DNA from: Deltaproteobacteria bacterium
GTDB taxonomy: Bacteria > Desulfobacterota > DSM-4660 > Desulfatiglandales > Desulfatiglandaceae
Length of the DNA stretch: 64,000 nucleotides
Assembly: GCA_019307815.1 (NCBI GenBank)
Contig: JAFDIV010000001.1
Coordinates: 62,001 to 126,000 of the forward strand
Direction of reading: 5' to 3'
Part shown: in pieces, positions 19,675 through 28,226 of the stretch
How the letters are laid out: the number at the start of each line of letters is the position of its first letter
Position numbering within the stretch: position 1 is the stretch's first letter
The notes under the pieces: generated by a model
What the model was told of the DNA's origin: nothing
The model's database searches: none
Seen by the model: only the letters and a program-made list of their open reading frames with translations
Position numbers and translations under genes: made by a program

Positions 19675-20194
19675 AATCCTATTGGCGTGGGTTTTGGCCT
19701 TGGTGTTTGCGGTGTTTACAGCCCAGGCAGCCGAACCGCTGGTGTACAAGGGTCCGCGCAAAGAAAAAGAGATTCGCTTGCCCGAGCAGGAGAAAACGAA
19801 AAAACTTCTTAAGCAAGAGCTCTTCCAACGGAAACAGGCCGGTTATGTATATGACCCCACGGGCAAGCCCGATCCGTTTAGGTCTTTTATTGCCAAGCAA
19901 GAGGCCTTTGAGAAGAGAAGAAAACACCGCAAACCCAAAACCTATTTGGAGACCCTTGAGCTTTCCCAATTGGATCTTATTGCAGTTATTGTGGGGCCCA
20001 AGGGAAACTGGGCCATGGTGCGGGACTCTAAAGGGGTAGGCCATGTTATAAAGAAAGGAACAGCAATCGGTACCAATGGGGGAGTGGTCTGGAAGATCCA
20101 GGAAGACAGGGTGATCATTCGAGAGAAGCATGTGGATTTCCGAGGCAAAGAGACCATAAAGGATGTTGTTAAGAAACTACATGCTTCAAAATAG
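19646..20194 (+). CDS. pilP: Type IV pilus assembly protein PilP
   Basis: PilP links the PilN-PilO platform to the PilQ secretin. The 182-aa protein has a hydrophobic signal at about residues 10-27 (ending TAQAAEP), a disordered charged linker with YDPTGKPDPFRSFI, and the C-terminal beta-sandwich with LSQLDLIAVIVGPKGNWAMV and GVGHVIKKGTAIG. PilP is usually a lipoprotein; here no cysteine follows the hydrophobic stretch, so it appears secreted by signal peptidase I or kept as a membrane anchor. AAGGGGAG precedes the ATG, inside pilO. Confidence 0.9.
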   Translation: MQSPQKARSRILLAWVLALVFAVFTAQAAEPLVYKGPRKEKEIRLPEQEKTKKLLKQELFQRKQAGYVYDPTGKPDPFRSFIAKQEAFEKRRKHRKPKTYLETLELSQLDLIAVIVGPKGNWAMVRDSKGVGHVIKKGTAIGTNGGVVWKIQEDRVIIREKHVDFRGKETIKDVVKKLHASK

Positions 20195-20268
20195 CCGAAC
20201 TATTGCCGATATAGAAAATAATCACATAGAGAAATTCCACGTGAGACTACTTGAGAGGGAGAACTTCC

Positions 20269-22614
20269 ATGTGCAGGAGAAAACCTAAGAGATCGTATAG
20301 GGGACAGAAGCCACTCTTCTTCCTTCTTGCTCTTATGATTACGGCCGTGCTATTGGCAGCATGTGCGAGCACGCATGCCCCGCAGAAGGCGCAAGTGTCC
20401 TCTGAGCCGGCCATTATCAATGGAATCAAGCTCCGGACCTTTGGAGACGGAGCCTTTACACTCGTGGAAATTCTCGCTAATAAACCTGTACCCTATACTG
20501 CTTTTAAGCTCCTTGATCCTCCCAGAGTTGTTTTGGACCTTCAGGCTATCCCGGCTGAAACACTAAAGCCCCTTAGCCCCCTTGCTGACAGTAATGTAAC
20601 GGGCATTGAGGTAAAAAAGGAGGGGAAAAAGGGGAAGACCAGGATCATCGTGGGAATTGCAGAAAATGTGGATTACAAGGTTAGGGAGGAAAAGGAGACC
20701 ATTTCCCTTGCCCTCAGCTCAGCGGAGTCAAGGAAAGCACAGCCCCAGATGGTTGCAAAGGCAGACCAGCCAAACAAGACTCAAGAGCAAGACCAAGGCG
20801 AGGCTGCTCATAACCCGAGAATCTTTTTCAAGCCTAAGAAAATCAGCTTGAATCAGGTCTTGGGTGTGGATTTTACCATGCTCGACCACGGCAACAGCCG
20901 TCTCACCGTTACTACTGACAAGAAGACCCCTTTTCATCTGGAAAGAAAGGGTGACAAGCTATTGGCCCTTATCCTTGAGCAGGCCACCATACCAGAACTT
21001 CTTCAAAGGCACCTGGATTCCTCACAGTTCGAGGGAGCTGTGGATCGGGTAAAGGCCGTATTCTTAAAAGACACTAAAGAGGTGGCTTTGAACATTGCCT
21101 TGAGAGAAATGGTTCCGTTTCATGTGGATCAGACTGAAAAGGCTATCACCATTGATTTTGGCCCTACCCAGATCAAGCCTCCTAAGAAGCGGATTATTCC
21201 CTTGGCCCTTGCCGAGAAAGCGGGTAACACGTCACCGTCTGCAAAAACGGGTATCCCTCCAAAAACAATAGGGTTTAAACAGGCATCGACCAATTCAGTG
21301 GTCAAAAAGAGGTACACAGGTGCACCCATGACCATGGATTTTGTCAATGCAGATGTCACGAATATACTGCGGTTGATTGGTGAAGTAAGTAACTTGAATA
21401 TCGTTTGGGGGCCTAAGGTGAAGGGCAAGGTCTCCATGCGGTTGAGAAATGTGCCTTGGGACCAGGCCTTGGAGCTTGTGCTGAAGAATAATAATCTGGC
21501 CATGAGGCGCGAAGGAAATGTGATTTGGGTGACCACTAGAGATCAAATGGCCAAGATAGAGGCCCGGGAAAAGAAGAGACTGGAGGAGCTAGAAAAGAGA
21601 AGGCGAGAGAAATTGAAACGGGCCAAAGAGCTGAAAGAGTTGGAGCCTTTGGTGACAGAGTACATTACCATCAACTATGTGAACGTGGGTAATATCAGCA
21701 AGATTATTGCAGATACAGTTAAAAGCCCAAGGGGAAAGATAACAATAGACAAGGGTACCAAGACCATTATTATGACGGACACGGCCTCGAAGATCAAGGA
21801 GGCCAGAGAGGTGGCCAAGCGCCTGGATCGTCCCACAAAACAGGTGATGATAGAGGCAAGGATCGTGGAAGCCTCCACGAGTTTCTCGCGAGAACTGGGA
21901 ATTCAGTGGAACTTTGAGATGCAACGTCGTAACAAGTCCTCCATGTCGTGGCGTGGTACCCCAGAGTGGGCTGCAAAGAATACTGCTGCAAATTATCCGG
22001 GTGGAAGCCGTTTGTACAACCCTACTTTTTCCACAAACCACCCCAATTTCTCTTCCAACCTGGGTCTTGTGTTTACGACCCTTTCGGGTAGCGGGTTAAC
22101 AGGTGCATTTATAAATACCCAGATTGCCCTGTCGGAGAGTGAGGGCGAGCTTAAGGTTCTTTCTTCTCCCAAGGTAGTGACCCGGGATACGGTAAAGGCC
22201 GTGATTCAGCAGGGTACAAAGATTGTACTTCCCACTGGTACTGACAGCAATGGGAATAAGACATACAAGCTTGTAGATGCCAGCCTAAAGCTGGAGGTCA
22301 CGCCACACATCACGCCCAATAATATGGTGATAATGGATGTCAAGATAAGCGATGATTACCCTGATTACGCCAATGCAACGGGTGAGAATATCCCCATTAA
22401 TACAAAGAGCGCAAGCACTGCCATGATGGTGGCTAGTGGCGATACGGTCATCATTGGAGGTATTTACAAGGAAAACAAGGGCATAAACGAGACGGGTCAG
22501 CCTTGGCTCAAGGATATCCCCATAATTGGATGGCTTTTCAAGAACAAAACGTGGACAAAGGAAAAAAGAGAACTCTTGATTTTCTTGACTCCCACGGTAT
22601 TGCCTGCGGGGTAA
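20269..22614 (+). CDS. pilQ: Type IV pilus secretin PilQ
   Basis: The outer-membrane secretin through which the pilus exits. From the ATG at 20269 (GAGAGGGAGA before it) the protein has 781 aa. It starts with a lipoprotein signal ending LLAAC (Cys32), an AMIN domain (IKLRTFGDGAFTLVEI and following), a second AMIN-like stretch, an N-domain with MDFVNADVTNILRLIGEVS and GKVSMRLRNVPWDQALELVL, a secretin N1 segment (ITINYVNVGNISKII), and the secretin domain ending in GDTVIIGGIYKE, PWLKDIPIIGWLF and KRELLIFLTPTV. It closes the pilMNOPQ operon; its terminator lies inside the next gene. Confidence 0.95.
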   Translation: MCRRKPKRSYRGQKPLFFLLALMITAVLLAACASTHAPQKAQVSSEPAIINGIKLRTFGDGAFTLVEILANKPVPYTAFKLLDPPRVVLDLQAIPAETLKPLSPLADSNVTGIEVKKEGKKGKTRIIVGIAENVDYKVREEKETISLALSSAESRKAQPQMVAKADQPNKTQEQDQGEAAHNPRIFFKPKKISLNQVLGVDFTMLDHGNSRLTVTTDKKTPFHLERKGDKLLALILEQATIPELLQRHLDSSQFEGAVDRVKAVFLKDTKEVALNIALREMVPFHVDQTEKAITIDFGPTQIKPPKKRIIPLALAEKAGNTSPSAKTGIPPKTIGFKQASTNSVVKKRYTGAPMTMDFVNADVTNILRLIGEVSNLNIVWGPKVKGKVSMRLRNVPWDQALELVLKNNNLAMRREGNVIWVTTRDQMAKIEAREKKRLEELEKRRREKLKRAKELKELEPLVTEYITINYVNVGNISKIIADTVKSPRGKITIDKGTKTIIMTDTASKIKEAREVAKRLDRPTKQVMIEARIVEASTSFSRELGIQWNFEMQRRNKSSMSWRGTPEWAAKNTAANYPGGSRLYNPTFSTNHPNFSSNLGLVFTTLSGSGLTGAFINTQIALSESEGELKVLSSPKVVTRDTVKAVIQQGTKIVLPTGTDSNGNKTYKLVDASLKLEVTPHITPNNMVIMDVKISDDYPDYANATGENIPINTKSASTAMMVASGDTVIIGGIYKENKGINETGQPWLKDIPIIGWLFKNKTWTKEKRELLIFLTPTVLPAG

Positions 22615-22638
22615 AAGTGCTTGGCTGATCCGGGTTCG

Positions 22639-23289
22639 CTACCCTAGCCCCAAGATCTGTGGTATATCCATAAGGCGGACTGCATGATAGTCCGCCTTAA
22701 GTTTTTTATTGCCATACGCAATAAAGATCACCCCTGCTGCCTCTGCCGTTTGTTGGTCCACAGCCGAATCTCCTACGTATACCGCCTCTTGTGGAGCCAG
22801 TGCGAACTGCTGGAGAATCTTCTGTATTGCTTCGGGATGGGGTTTGGGTTTTGTCACATCAAGGGAGGAGACCACCATGTCAAAGAAGTGGCTGATTCCA
22901 TGTATTTCCAGCACCTTTTCTATCGTATTACTCCTGTTGGTTGCCACTGCCAGCCGGAAGTTTGCCTTTAAAATGGATAATACCTCTTTGAGTCCTGGCT
23001 CCATAACCATTTCCCGCACAAAGGGCATGTAGTCCATTTCCTGTCTATAGTCCTGGGCCTCTTTGAGGTAAGGTGTTCCCTTGAAAAGATGGGCGACCGA
23101 TTCGTCTGCCGTGTGCATATGGACATACTCGATCTGTGTCTCATTCATGGGGGGGAGGCCGAACCGTTTAAGCAAGTGGTTATAATAGCTGATGTTTGCC
23201 TTTTTGGAGTCAAACATGACCCCATCGCAGTCAAAAATAACTGCCCTTATCTTGTCTCTGATGGGAGGTGAGGTTAACCCCTTTTTCAT
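22639..23289 (-). CDS. HAD-superfamily hydrolase, phosphoglycolate phosphatase-like
   Basis: A 216-aa haloacid-dehalogenase-type phosphatase. Motif I is FDCDGVMFDS, motif II is VATNRS, the lysine of motif III is in TKPKPHPE, and motif IV is YVGDSAVDQQTAEAAG. A helical cap lies between motifs I and II (about residues 25-90). Relatives remove phosphate from phosphoglycolate or similar small molecules; the exact substrate is unknown. It converges with pilQ with 24 bases between the stop codons, and its last 20 codons contain the pil operon terminator on the other strand. Confidence 0.85.
   Translation of the reverse strand: MKKGLTSPPIRDKIRAVIFDCDGVMFDSKKANISYYNHLLKRFGLPPMNETQIEYVHMHTADESVAHLFKGTPYLKEAQDYRQEMDYMPFVREMVMEPGLKEVLSILKANFRLAVATNRSNTIEKVLEIHGISHFFDMVVSSLDVTKPKPHPEAIQKILQQFALAPQEAVYVGDSAVDQQTAEAAGVIFIAYGNKKLKADYHAVRLMDIPQILGLG
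22671..22707 (+). terminator. Rho-independent terminator of the pil operon, inside the HAD gene
   Basis: An 11-bp perfect stem (22671-22681 with 22689-22699, 7-base loop) is followed on the plus strand by six T (22702-22707). It lies 57 bases after the pilQ stop codon but within the 3' coding part of the convergent HAD gene. Confidence 0.85.
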
Positions 23290-23310
23290 GTGATAAACAA
23301 CCCTTGCTGC

Positions 23311-23345
23311 AAAAAAATAAAAAGCAGGCCCTCAACAACCTGCTT
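23311..23345 (-). terminator. Rho-independent terminator of the qrc operon
   Basis: On the minus strand, stem AAGCAGG/CCTGCTT (23322-23328 with 23339-23345) is followed by a T-rich run (23311-23323). It lies about 65 bases after the small membrane ORF at 23410, which places that ORF inside the qrc transcript. Confidence 0.8.
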
Positions 23346-23409
23346 CTTGTCAAACAGAATACACACTAGAGCTAGAGAGTGGACTGGACAGCAGCCCGAA
23401 TAAAGTATA

Positions 23410-23571
23410 CTAATCGAAATGTCTCTCCCTCATGAAGCCAAAAACCTGTAAGGCGGTCTTTATCGCGGTGAAAGTAAGCCCCAACCCTACAATCCCAAGG
23501 GCGAGGTAAAGGAACCCAAAGAAGATGATATGATCCACATTCCACTGCCATTCAAAACAAAAAGGAAGCAT
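23410..23571 (-). CDS. Small membrane protein (53 aa) encoded at the end of the qrc operon
   Basis: I read a 54-codon frame from ATG 23571 to TAG 23410. The ATG is preceded by AGGAGA at a spacing of 8. The protein has a short aromatic, tryptophan-rich start (MLPFCFEWQWNVDH), one hydrophobic helix (about residues 15-36, IIFFGFLYLALGIVGLGL), and an amphipathic charged tail ending RERHFD. It lies 42 bases after qrcD and before the operon terminator. The position suggests a small accessory subunit of the Qrc complex or of a related membrane oxidoreductase. The protein family is not named; expression is not proven. Confidence 0.65.
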   Translation of the reverse strand: MLPFCFEWQWNVDHIIFFGFLYLALGIVGLGLTFTAIKTALQVFGFMRERHFD

Positions 23572-23612
23572 TTTCTATTCTCCTATAAGCCTTTATTAAT
23601 TATGTCTTGGCG

Positions 23613-24845
23613 TTATGCGGTATTTAACTCCTTTTCTTTTGGAAACACTGGCAGGTACCTGTATGAGAGAGAAAACAGCAAGAATCCATAACCTATCACG
23701 GCCAAAGAGATACCCCATTCCTGCCACGTGGGGAGGTAGCTTACAAACCTGTCAAATGGCATAACCGGTATGGCCAGTGTAACTACCGTGAATACGAATC
23801 GATTCAGGACAATGCCAGTGCAATTCATGAGGCATCCGGCTATAAGCCATCCTTCAGTTTTCCGGGCCTTTGGGATCAAGAGGATGATAGCGGGTATAAT
23901 ACCAAAGATTCCGATTTCCGCTATGACTAACCACACCCCATATGGGCCTTCCCTGTAAAAATACATAAATGTCAATCCGGCCTTTGGCACGATGCCTTGT
24001 ACCCACGCAATGGTGTCCGCTATCTTAAGGACCATGTAAAGGGCGAGGAGCCACCCGGAGATCTTGGCAAGGAGTTGAAACGCCTGGTCAGGAACCAGCC
24101 TCTTTCTAGTGATTTTCTCGGCCAGTTTTGTGCACAGAATAGTAAAGGAAGGGCCGGCGGCAATGGCAGACAAGACAAATAGGAAAAATGTCCAAGGCCA
24201 TATATAAAAGCCGCCCCTTGCAGCAAAGGGTCTTGCGTACATAACGCCGAACAGGCCGCCCAAAGAGCCCTGATGGAAGAAAGACAGAAACGTGCCCGTA
24301 CCTGCAAAAACCGCCATGATTTCGTGAAGGTTGTGGCCGAACAGCCTGAGTTCCTTGACCTCCTCAATCTTACGGTTTTCTAGGATAATGGGGAGATACT
24401 CAATTAGAAGCACACCCAAATAAGCGGTTATACAAAAGGACACTTCCGTGAGCATGGAATGCACATTGGCATGCCAGAAGATAAACCACCCCCGTAACGG
24501 CTGTCCGATATCAATACCCAGCATGGCCACTGCACCAGAGTAACAGATGAAGCCGATGATCACCGCGGCATTGATAATATCCTTAAGTTCCTTTTTTCCA
24601 ATGAGATAGGTGAGGAACCCCGTGAAGAAGGCCCCTGCCCCTAGGGCTATCACCGAAAGGTCGAAAACGATCCAGAGGGCGAATGCAAAGTAATTGGTCA
24701 TGTTCGTCTGATTAAGCCCCTTATATAAGCACAGGAACGCGGAAACAAGTCCCCAGCCTAGCAAGGCAAGCCAAGGAAGAGTCCAGAGAAAAAATTTTCC
24801 TGGAGAGCATCTTTTTACTCCTTCTGGAATCAACACCGAGTCCAT
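23613..24845 (-). CDS. qrcD: Menaquinone reductase, integral membrane subunit QrcD (NrfD family)
   Basis: A 410-aa polytopic protein with about ten hydrophobic helices, of the NrfD/PsrC family. In Qrc it holds the menaquinone site that receives electrons from the periplasmic subunits. Visible segments are LGIDIGQPLRGWFIFWHANVHSM, split around the conserved glycine and histidine, FHQGSLGGLFGVMYARP and GIVLNRFVFTVV. It follows qrcC by 33 bases with a GAGGAGG-type site. Order qrcA-B-C-D matches sulfate reducers, where Qrc passes electrons from hydrogenases and formate dehydrogenases, through type I cytochrome c3, to the menaquinone pool. Confidence 0.93.
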   Translation of the reverse strand: MDSVLIPEGVKRCSPGKFFLWTLPWLALLGWGLVSAFLCLYKGLNQTNMTNYFAFALWIVFDLSVIALGAGAFFTGFLTYLIGKKELKDIINAAVIIGFICYSGAVAMLGIDIGQPLRGWFIFWHANVHSMLTEVSFCITAYLGVLLIEYLPIILENRKIEEVKELRLFGHNLHEIMAVFAGTGTFLSFFHQGSLGGLFGVMYARPFAARGGFYIWPWTFFLFVLSAIAAGPSFTILCTKLAEKITRKRLVPDQAFQLLAKISGWLLALYMVLKIADTIAWVQGIVPKAGLTFMYFYREGPYGVWLVIAEIGIFGIIPAIILLIPKARKTEGWLIAGCLMNCTGIVLNRFVFTVVTLAIPVMPFDRFVSYLPTWQEWGISLAVIGYGFLLFSLSYRYLPVFPKEKELNTA

Positions 24846-24878
24846 CCCTTTTCCTCCTCATCAGGTTCCGGCAAATGA

Positions 24879-25667
24879 CTAGCCGGTCTTTACCTTTGTG
24901 ACAGGCTCCAATTCTTCAGGCAAATAGTTATCAGCCATTCGTCGGACCCATTCTTTGCTGGAAAGATAGTAGACCTTTGGCTCTGTTCCAAGCCTTTCCA
25001 GGAGTCGAAAGGCCCGTGGGCTCTTGGCGAGCTTTGAGACCTTATGATTGGGGTTGTTGAGATCACCAAAGGTGATGGCCTGTACTGGACATGCCTCGGC
25101 ACAGGCGGTAATGTATTCACCCTCCTCCAGCTCACGTCGGCCCTCGGCATAGGCCTGGGTCTTGGCCCTCATGAGCCGATGATGGCAAAAGGTGCACTTT
25201 TCAACCACGCCCCTCATGCGGGGAGAGACCTCTGGGGATAGGTATCGGTCAAGCCCTTTGCCTTTTGGAAAGTAGGTATCCCACCAGTTAAAGCTTCTTG
25301 CATGATAAGGACAGGCTGCCATGCAGTACCGGCAACCAATGCAACGGGTATATATCTGGCTTACAATGCCGGTATTAGGATCCATTCGAGTAGCCGTGGC
25401 AGGGCACACTGAGACGCAAGGCGTGTGGTGCTCGCATTGCATGCAAGGACGAGGGAAATAGCTTACTTCTGTTTCTGGAAAGGGTTTTCCATTAGTGATT
25501 TTATACAGCTGCATCCAGGCAACATTCCGCTGTTTGTCTGATTCATCAGGCCTAACCGTTACATTGTTCTCCGCTGCACAGGCTATCATGCATGTGCCGC
25601 ATCCAGTGCATTTGTCCAGATCTATTACCATTCCATAACGGGGGCCCTTGCCATGCTTTTCTTCCAT
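24879..25667 (-). CDS. qrcC: Menaquinone reductase, iron-sulfur subunit QrcC
   Basis: A 262-aa periplasm-side ferredoxin-like subunit of the DMSO-reductase B type. Four cysteine groups are visible: CTGCGTCMIAC, CMQCEHHTPCVSVCP, CIGCRYCMAACPY and CTFCHHRLM with the distal CAEACP, which should hold up to four clusters. It lacks its own signal peptide, as usual for subunits exported together with a Tat-carrying partner (QrcB). It relays electrons from QrcA/QrcB to QrcD. It lies 76 bases after qrcB. Confidence 0.93.
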   Translation of the reverse strand: MEEKHGKGPRYGMVIDLDKCTGCGTCMIACAAENNVTVRPDESDKQRNVAWMQLYKITNGKPFPETEVSYFPRPCMQCEHHTPCVSVCPATATRMDPNTGIVSQIYTRCIGCRYCMAACPYHARSFNWWDTYFPKGKGLDRYLSPEVSPRMRGVVEKCTFCHHRLMRAKTQAYAEGRRELEEGEYITACAEACPVQAITFGDLNNPNHKVSKLAKSPRAFRLLERLGTEPKVYYLSSKEWVRRMADNYLPEELEPVTKVKTG

Positions 25668-25743
25668 GATTGACCTCTTCTCCGTTTTTGTCTCAAAACT
25701 GCGCTACTTGTTTTCCTTTACCTCAGTGTGAGGCCCTGTTTAG

Positions 25744-28215
25744 CTAGACCTTTTTAATCCTCACAGGGGTGGCCCACCATACGGGCAGACCACTGAGGGG
25801 GTCCTTCCGGGCAGCCACAAGATGATTGGGATTGACCCCCTTGTTTTTCAAGAACTCGTCGTAGGCAACATGTCCAAATCCTCTGGGCAGGAACACATAA
25901 CCTGGCATTGCCCCTTCAAACAATGTCACCCGCACCTTTGCCTTTGCAGAAGGGGATTCAATAATAATCCGGTCGCCCTCCTTGATCCCATATTGGGCGG
26001 CCGTCTTGGGATGTATTTCAGCAAAGGATTCATCCTTTCTAAGCTGGTTATCAAACCATGTCTTACTCAAAAAGGGAGGACTGGGCACCCAGCTATCAGA
26101 GAGATTTATCATTTCAAAGGGGACCATGACCAAAGGATAATGTTTCTTGATGTCCCCATCTTCAAAATTCTCTTGATGGGGCATGTATACCTCGTCCCCG
26201 GTAGCCTTGACCCCCAAGGCTTTCAATACCTCGGCAGGCGATTGTTTAAGCCGGGAAAGCTCATCAACGGCCAACTGAATTTGGGTGCTATAGAACTCAA
26301 ATTTGCCGGTCGGGGTTCTGAAGATCTTGGCCCAGTTCCTGAAGGCGTGTGTGGGCTTGTACCACATACCATTGGCCTTAAGTGCTTCCCACATATCCTC
26401 TAGGCTCTTGTATTTTGGCGTAGGCTTTTGTCCTTTTTTGAGCTGCTCCCATGGAGGGCTTTGTGGATCGTAGGTAACCATTCCACCACCGGCCTGAAAA
26501 AGGCCCTCGGCCCGCGCCTTCAAGACCTCTTCATAGTTGTTCCAGGGAAACACCGAGGCAACCGGCTCTTCCAAGGATTTTGCCAGTTGGACAACAATGT
26601 CCCCCAGGTTCCTTGTTTCATACAGTGGCTCCACTACCGGCCTGGAAAGGCCATAAAATGGATATTGAAGCCCTGTGGGCCAACAGATTTCCTCCATTTT
26701 TTCCAGATACGTATGATCAGGGAGAATAAGGTCGGCCATAAGGGCGGTTTCATCCCGAAATGGGGAAAAGCTTACGATGAATGGTATCTTCTTAAGGGCA
26801 CGATAGAAGAGCCCTCCGTCGGGTAGGGTGAAGGCCGGGTTTGCTCCGAACACCAGCAAGGTATCCACGGGCGAAGCAGGGGCCTGGACAATGGCCTGCG
26901 TGAAGTTGTTGATCAGGCTTTGGGTAAAGGGATATGTCTTGGTGCGTGCCTGATCCAGACGAGGTCTTTTCAATCCTGATTCGGCAATGGGATCAGGCTC
27001 GAAATCTGGAAGATCTTTGAGCGGCAAAGGATCATAAACCAGAACCCCTCCGGGCATATCTATGTTTCCCGCCAGGCCATTGAGGCTGTGGATCGCCATA
27101 AATTCATAAAGGCTTCCATTCAAGAGCCCCTTTCCCTTTCCAAAGATGGCAACGGGCGACTTGGCCCTGGCAAACTCCTTGGCCAGTTTCTCAATTTGGG
27201 CCTCAGAGGCGCCCGTGATCTTTGCCACCTGGTAGGGCGCGTATTTTTGGAGAACAAGGGTCTTGAATCCAGTGTGGCGCTTTCCATCAGAAGATGCCCA
27301 ATCTTCGAATCCAAAGGTGTAGCTCTCTATAAAGTCCTTGTTATACAGCCCTTCCTTGATAATTACGTGGGCGAGGCCCAAGGCAAGGGCGGCCTCAGTA
27401 CCAGGCTTGACAGCGACCCACTGGTCTGACTTTGAAGCAGTATTTGAGGCCCTGGACTCTATCTGTACTACTTTTGTTCTCCTCTTGGCGTTGTGTCCAT
27501 GCCACATACCCCACGCATTTAATATCCGTCCAGGCGAGCCCCAGCCCTCCAAAAGGCCACACCCAAAACTCAATACAAAGTCGGCATTTTCAAGATCAAA
27601 GGCCATGGGCCCTTCATTGCCCTGCATAATGGCGTTTACCATCCAATAGGTGTCCTCAACTGAAGGGCACCGGATGTAATTGGGGCTTCCAATGGCCCTC
27701 ATTAGCCGAGAAATGAGCAGGGATAGGGTGGAGCCCTGCCTGTGGCCGTCAATGGCAGTCACCTGTTCCGGCTGGCCCTTTAGGCGAAGTTTCCTGATGC
27801 GAGTGGCCAGGATTTGAAAGGCTTCCTCCCAAGAGATACGCACAAAGTTCCCAGAACCTCTAAGCCCCACGCGCTTCATGGGCCCGGTAAAACGGAGGTC
27901 TTCATCATATAGCAGTTGAAGTCCACCCATTCCCACTGGGCAAATGCCCCCGGGATTAATGGGGTAATCAGTCCGGCCTTCAATCTTGACCGCCCTGTCA
28001 TCCACCTTCCGTACCTTGATGCCGCAGCCCCCAGGGCAAAGGGTGCATACGGAGTTTTCATAGCTGAAGGCCCCTGTTGGTGGAACCGGCACCCAGGGCC
28101 AGTTCTGCGTCCAAATGGCAATATCGTCAGTTAATTTCCAAGGAAGTGGAGTGAGGTGAACCCCTGCAACACCTCCTACAACAAGCTTTACAAAGTCCCT
28201 CCTGGTCAGTCCCAT
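25744..28215 (-). CDS. qrcB: Menaquinone reductase, molybdopterin oxidoreductase-like subunit QrcB
   Basis: An 823-aa protein of the DMSO-reductase (molybdopterin) family. It begins with a Tat-type signal (LTRRDFVKL) and an N-terminal cluster motif CTLCPGGCGIKV with a fourth cysteine in GGICPVG. Downstream are the usual folds (SFGCGLLEGWGSPG, FGANPAFTLPDGG, the C-terminal LPRGFGHVAYDEF). In the characterised Desulfovibrio Qrc the subunit belongs to this family but acts without a catalytic molybdenum centre; whether that holds here cannot be seen. It lies 11 bases after qrcA. Confidence 0.93.
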   Translation of the reverse strand: MGLTRRDFVKLVVGGVAGVHLTPLPWKLTDDIAIWTQNWPWVPVPPTGAFSYENSVCTLCPGGCGIKVRKVDDRAVKIEGRTDYPINPGGICPVGMGGLQLLYDEDLRFTGPMKRVGLRGSGNFVRISWEEAFQILATRIRKLRLKGQPEQVTAIDGHRQGSTLSLLISRLMRAIGSPNYIRCPSVEDTYWMVNAIMQGNEGPMAFDLENADFVLSFGCGLLEGWGSPGRILNAWGMWHGHNAKRRTKVVQIESRASNTASKSDQWVAVKPGTEAALALGLAHVIIKEGLYNKDFIESYTFGFEDWASSDGKRHTGFKTLVLQKYAPYQVAKITGASEAQIEKLAKEFARAKSPVAIFGKGKGLLNGSLYEFMAIHSLNGLAGNIDMPGGVLVYDPLPLKDLPDFEPDPIAESGLKRPRLDQARTKTYPFTQSLINNFTQAIVQAPASPVDTLLVFGANPAFTLPDGGLFYRALKKIPFIVSFSPFRDETALMADLILPDHTYLEKMEEICWPTGLQYPFYGLSRPVVEPLYETRNLGDIVVQLAKSLEEPVASVFPWNNYEEVLKARAEGLFQAGGGMVTYDPQSPPWEQLKKGQKPTPKYKSLEDMWEALKANGMWYKPTHAFRNWAKIFRTPTGKFEFYSTQIQLAVDELSRLKQSPAEVLKALGVKATGDEVYMPHQENFEDGDIKKHYPLVMVPFEMINLSDSWVPSPPFLSKTWFDNQLRKDESFAEIHPKTAAQYGIKEGDRIIIESPSAKAKVRVTLFEGAMPGYVFLPRGFGHVAYDEFLKNKGVNPNHLVAARKDPLSGLPVWWATPVRIKKV

Positions 28216-28226
28216 GATATTACCCC

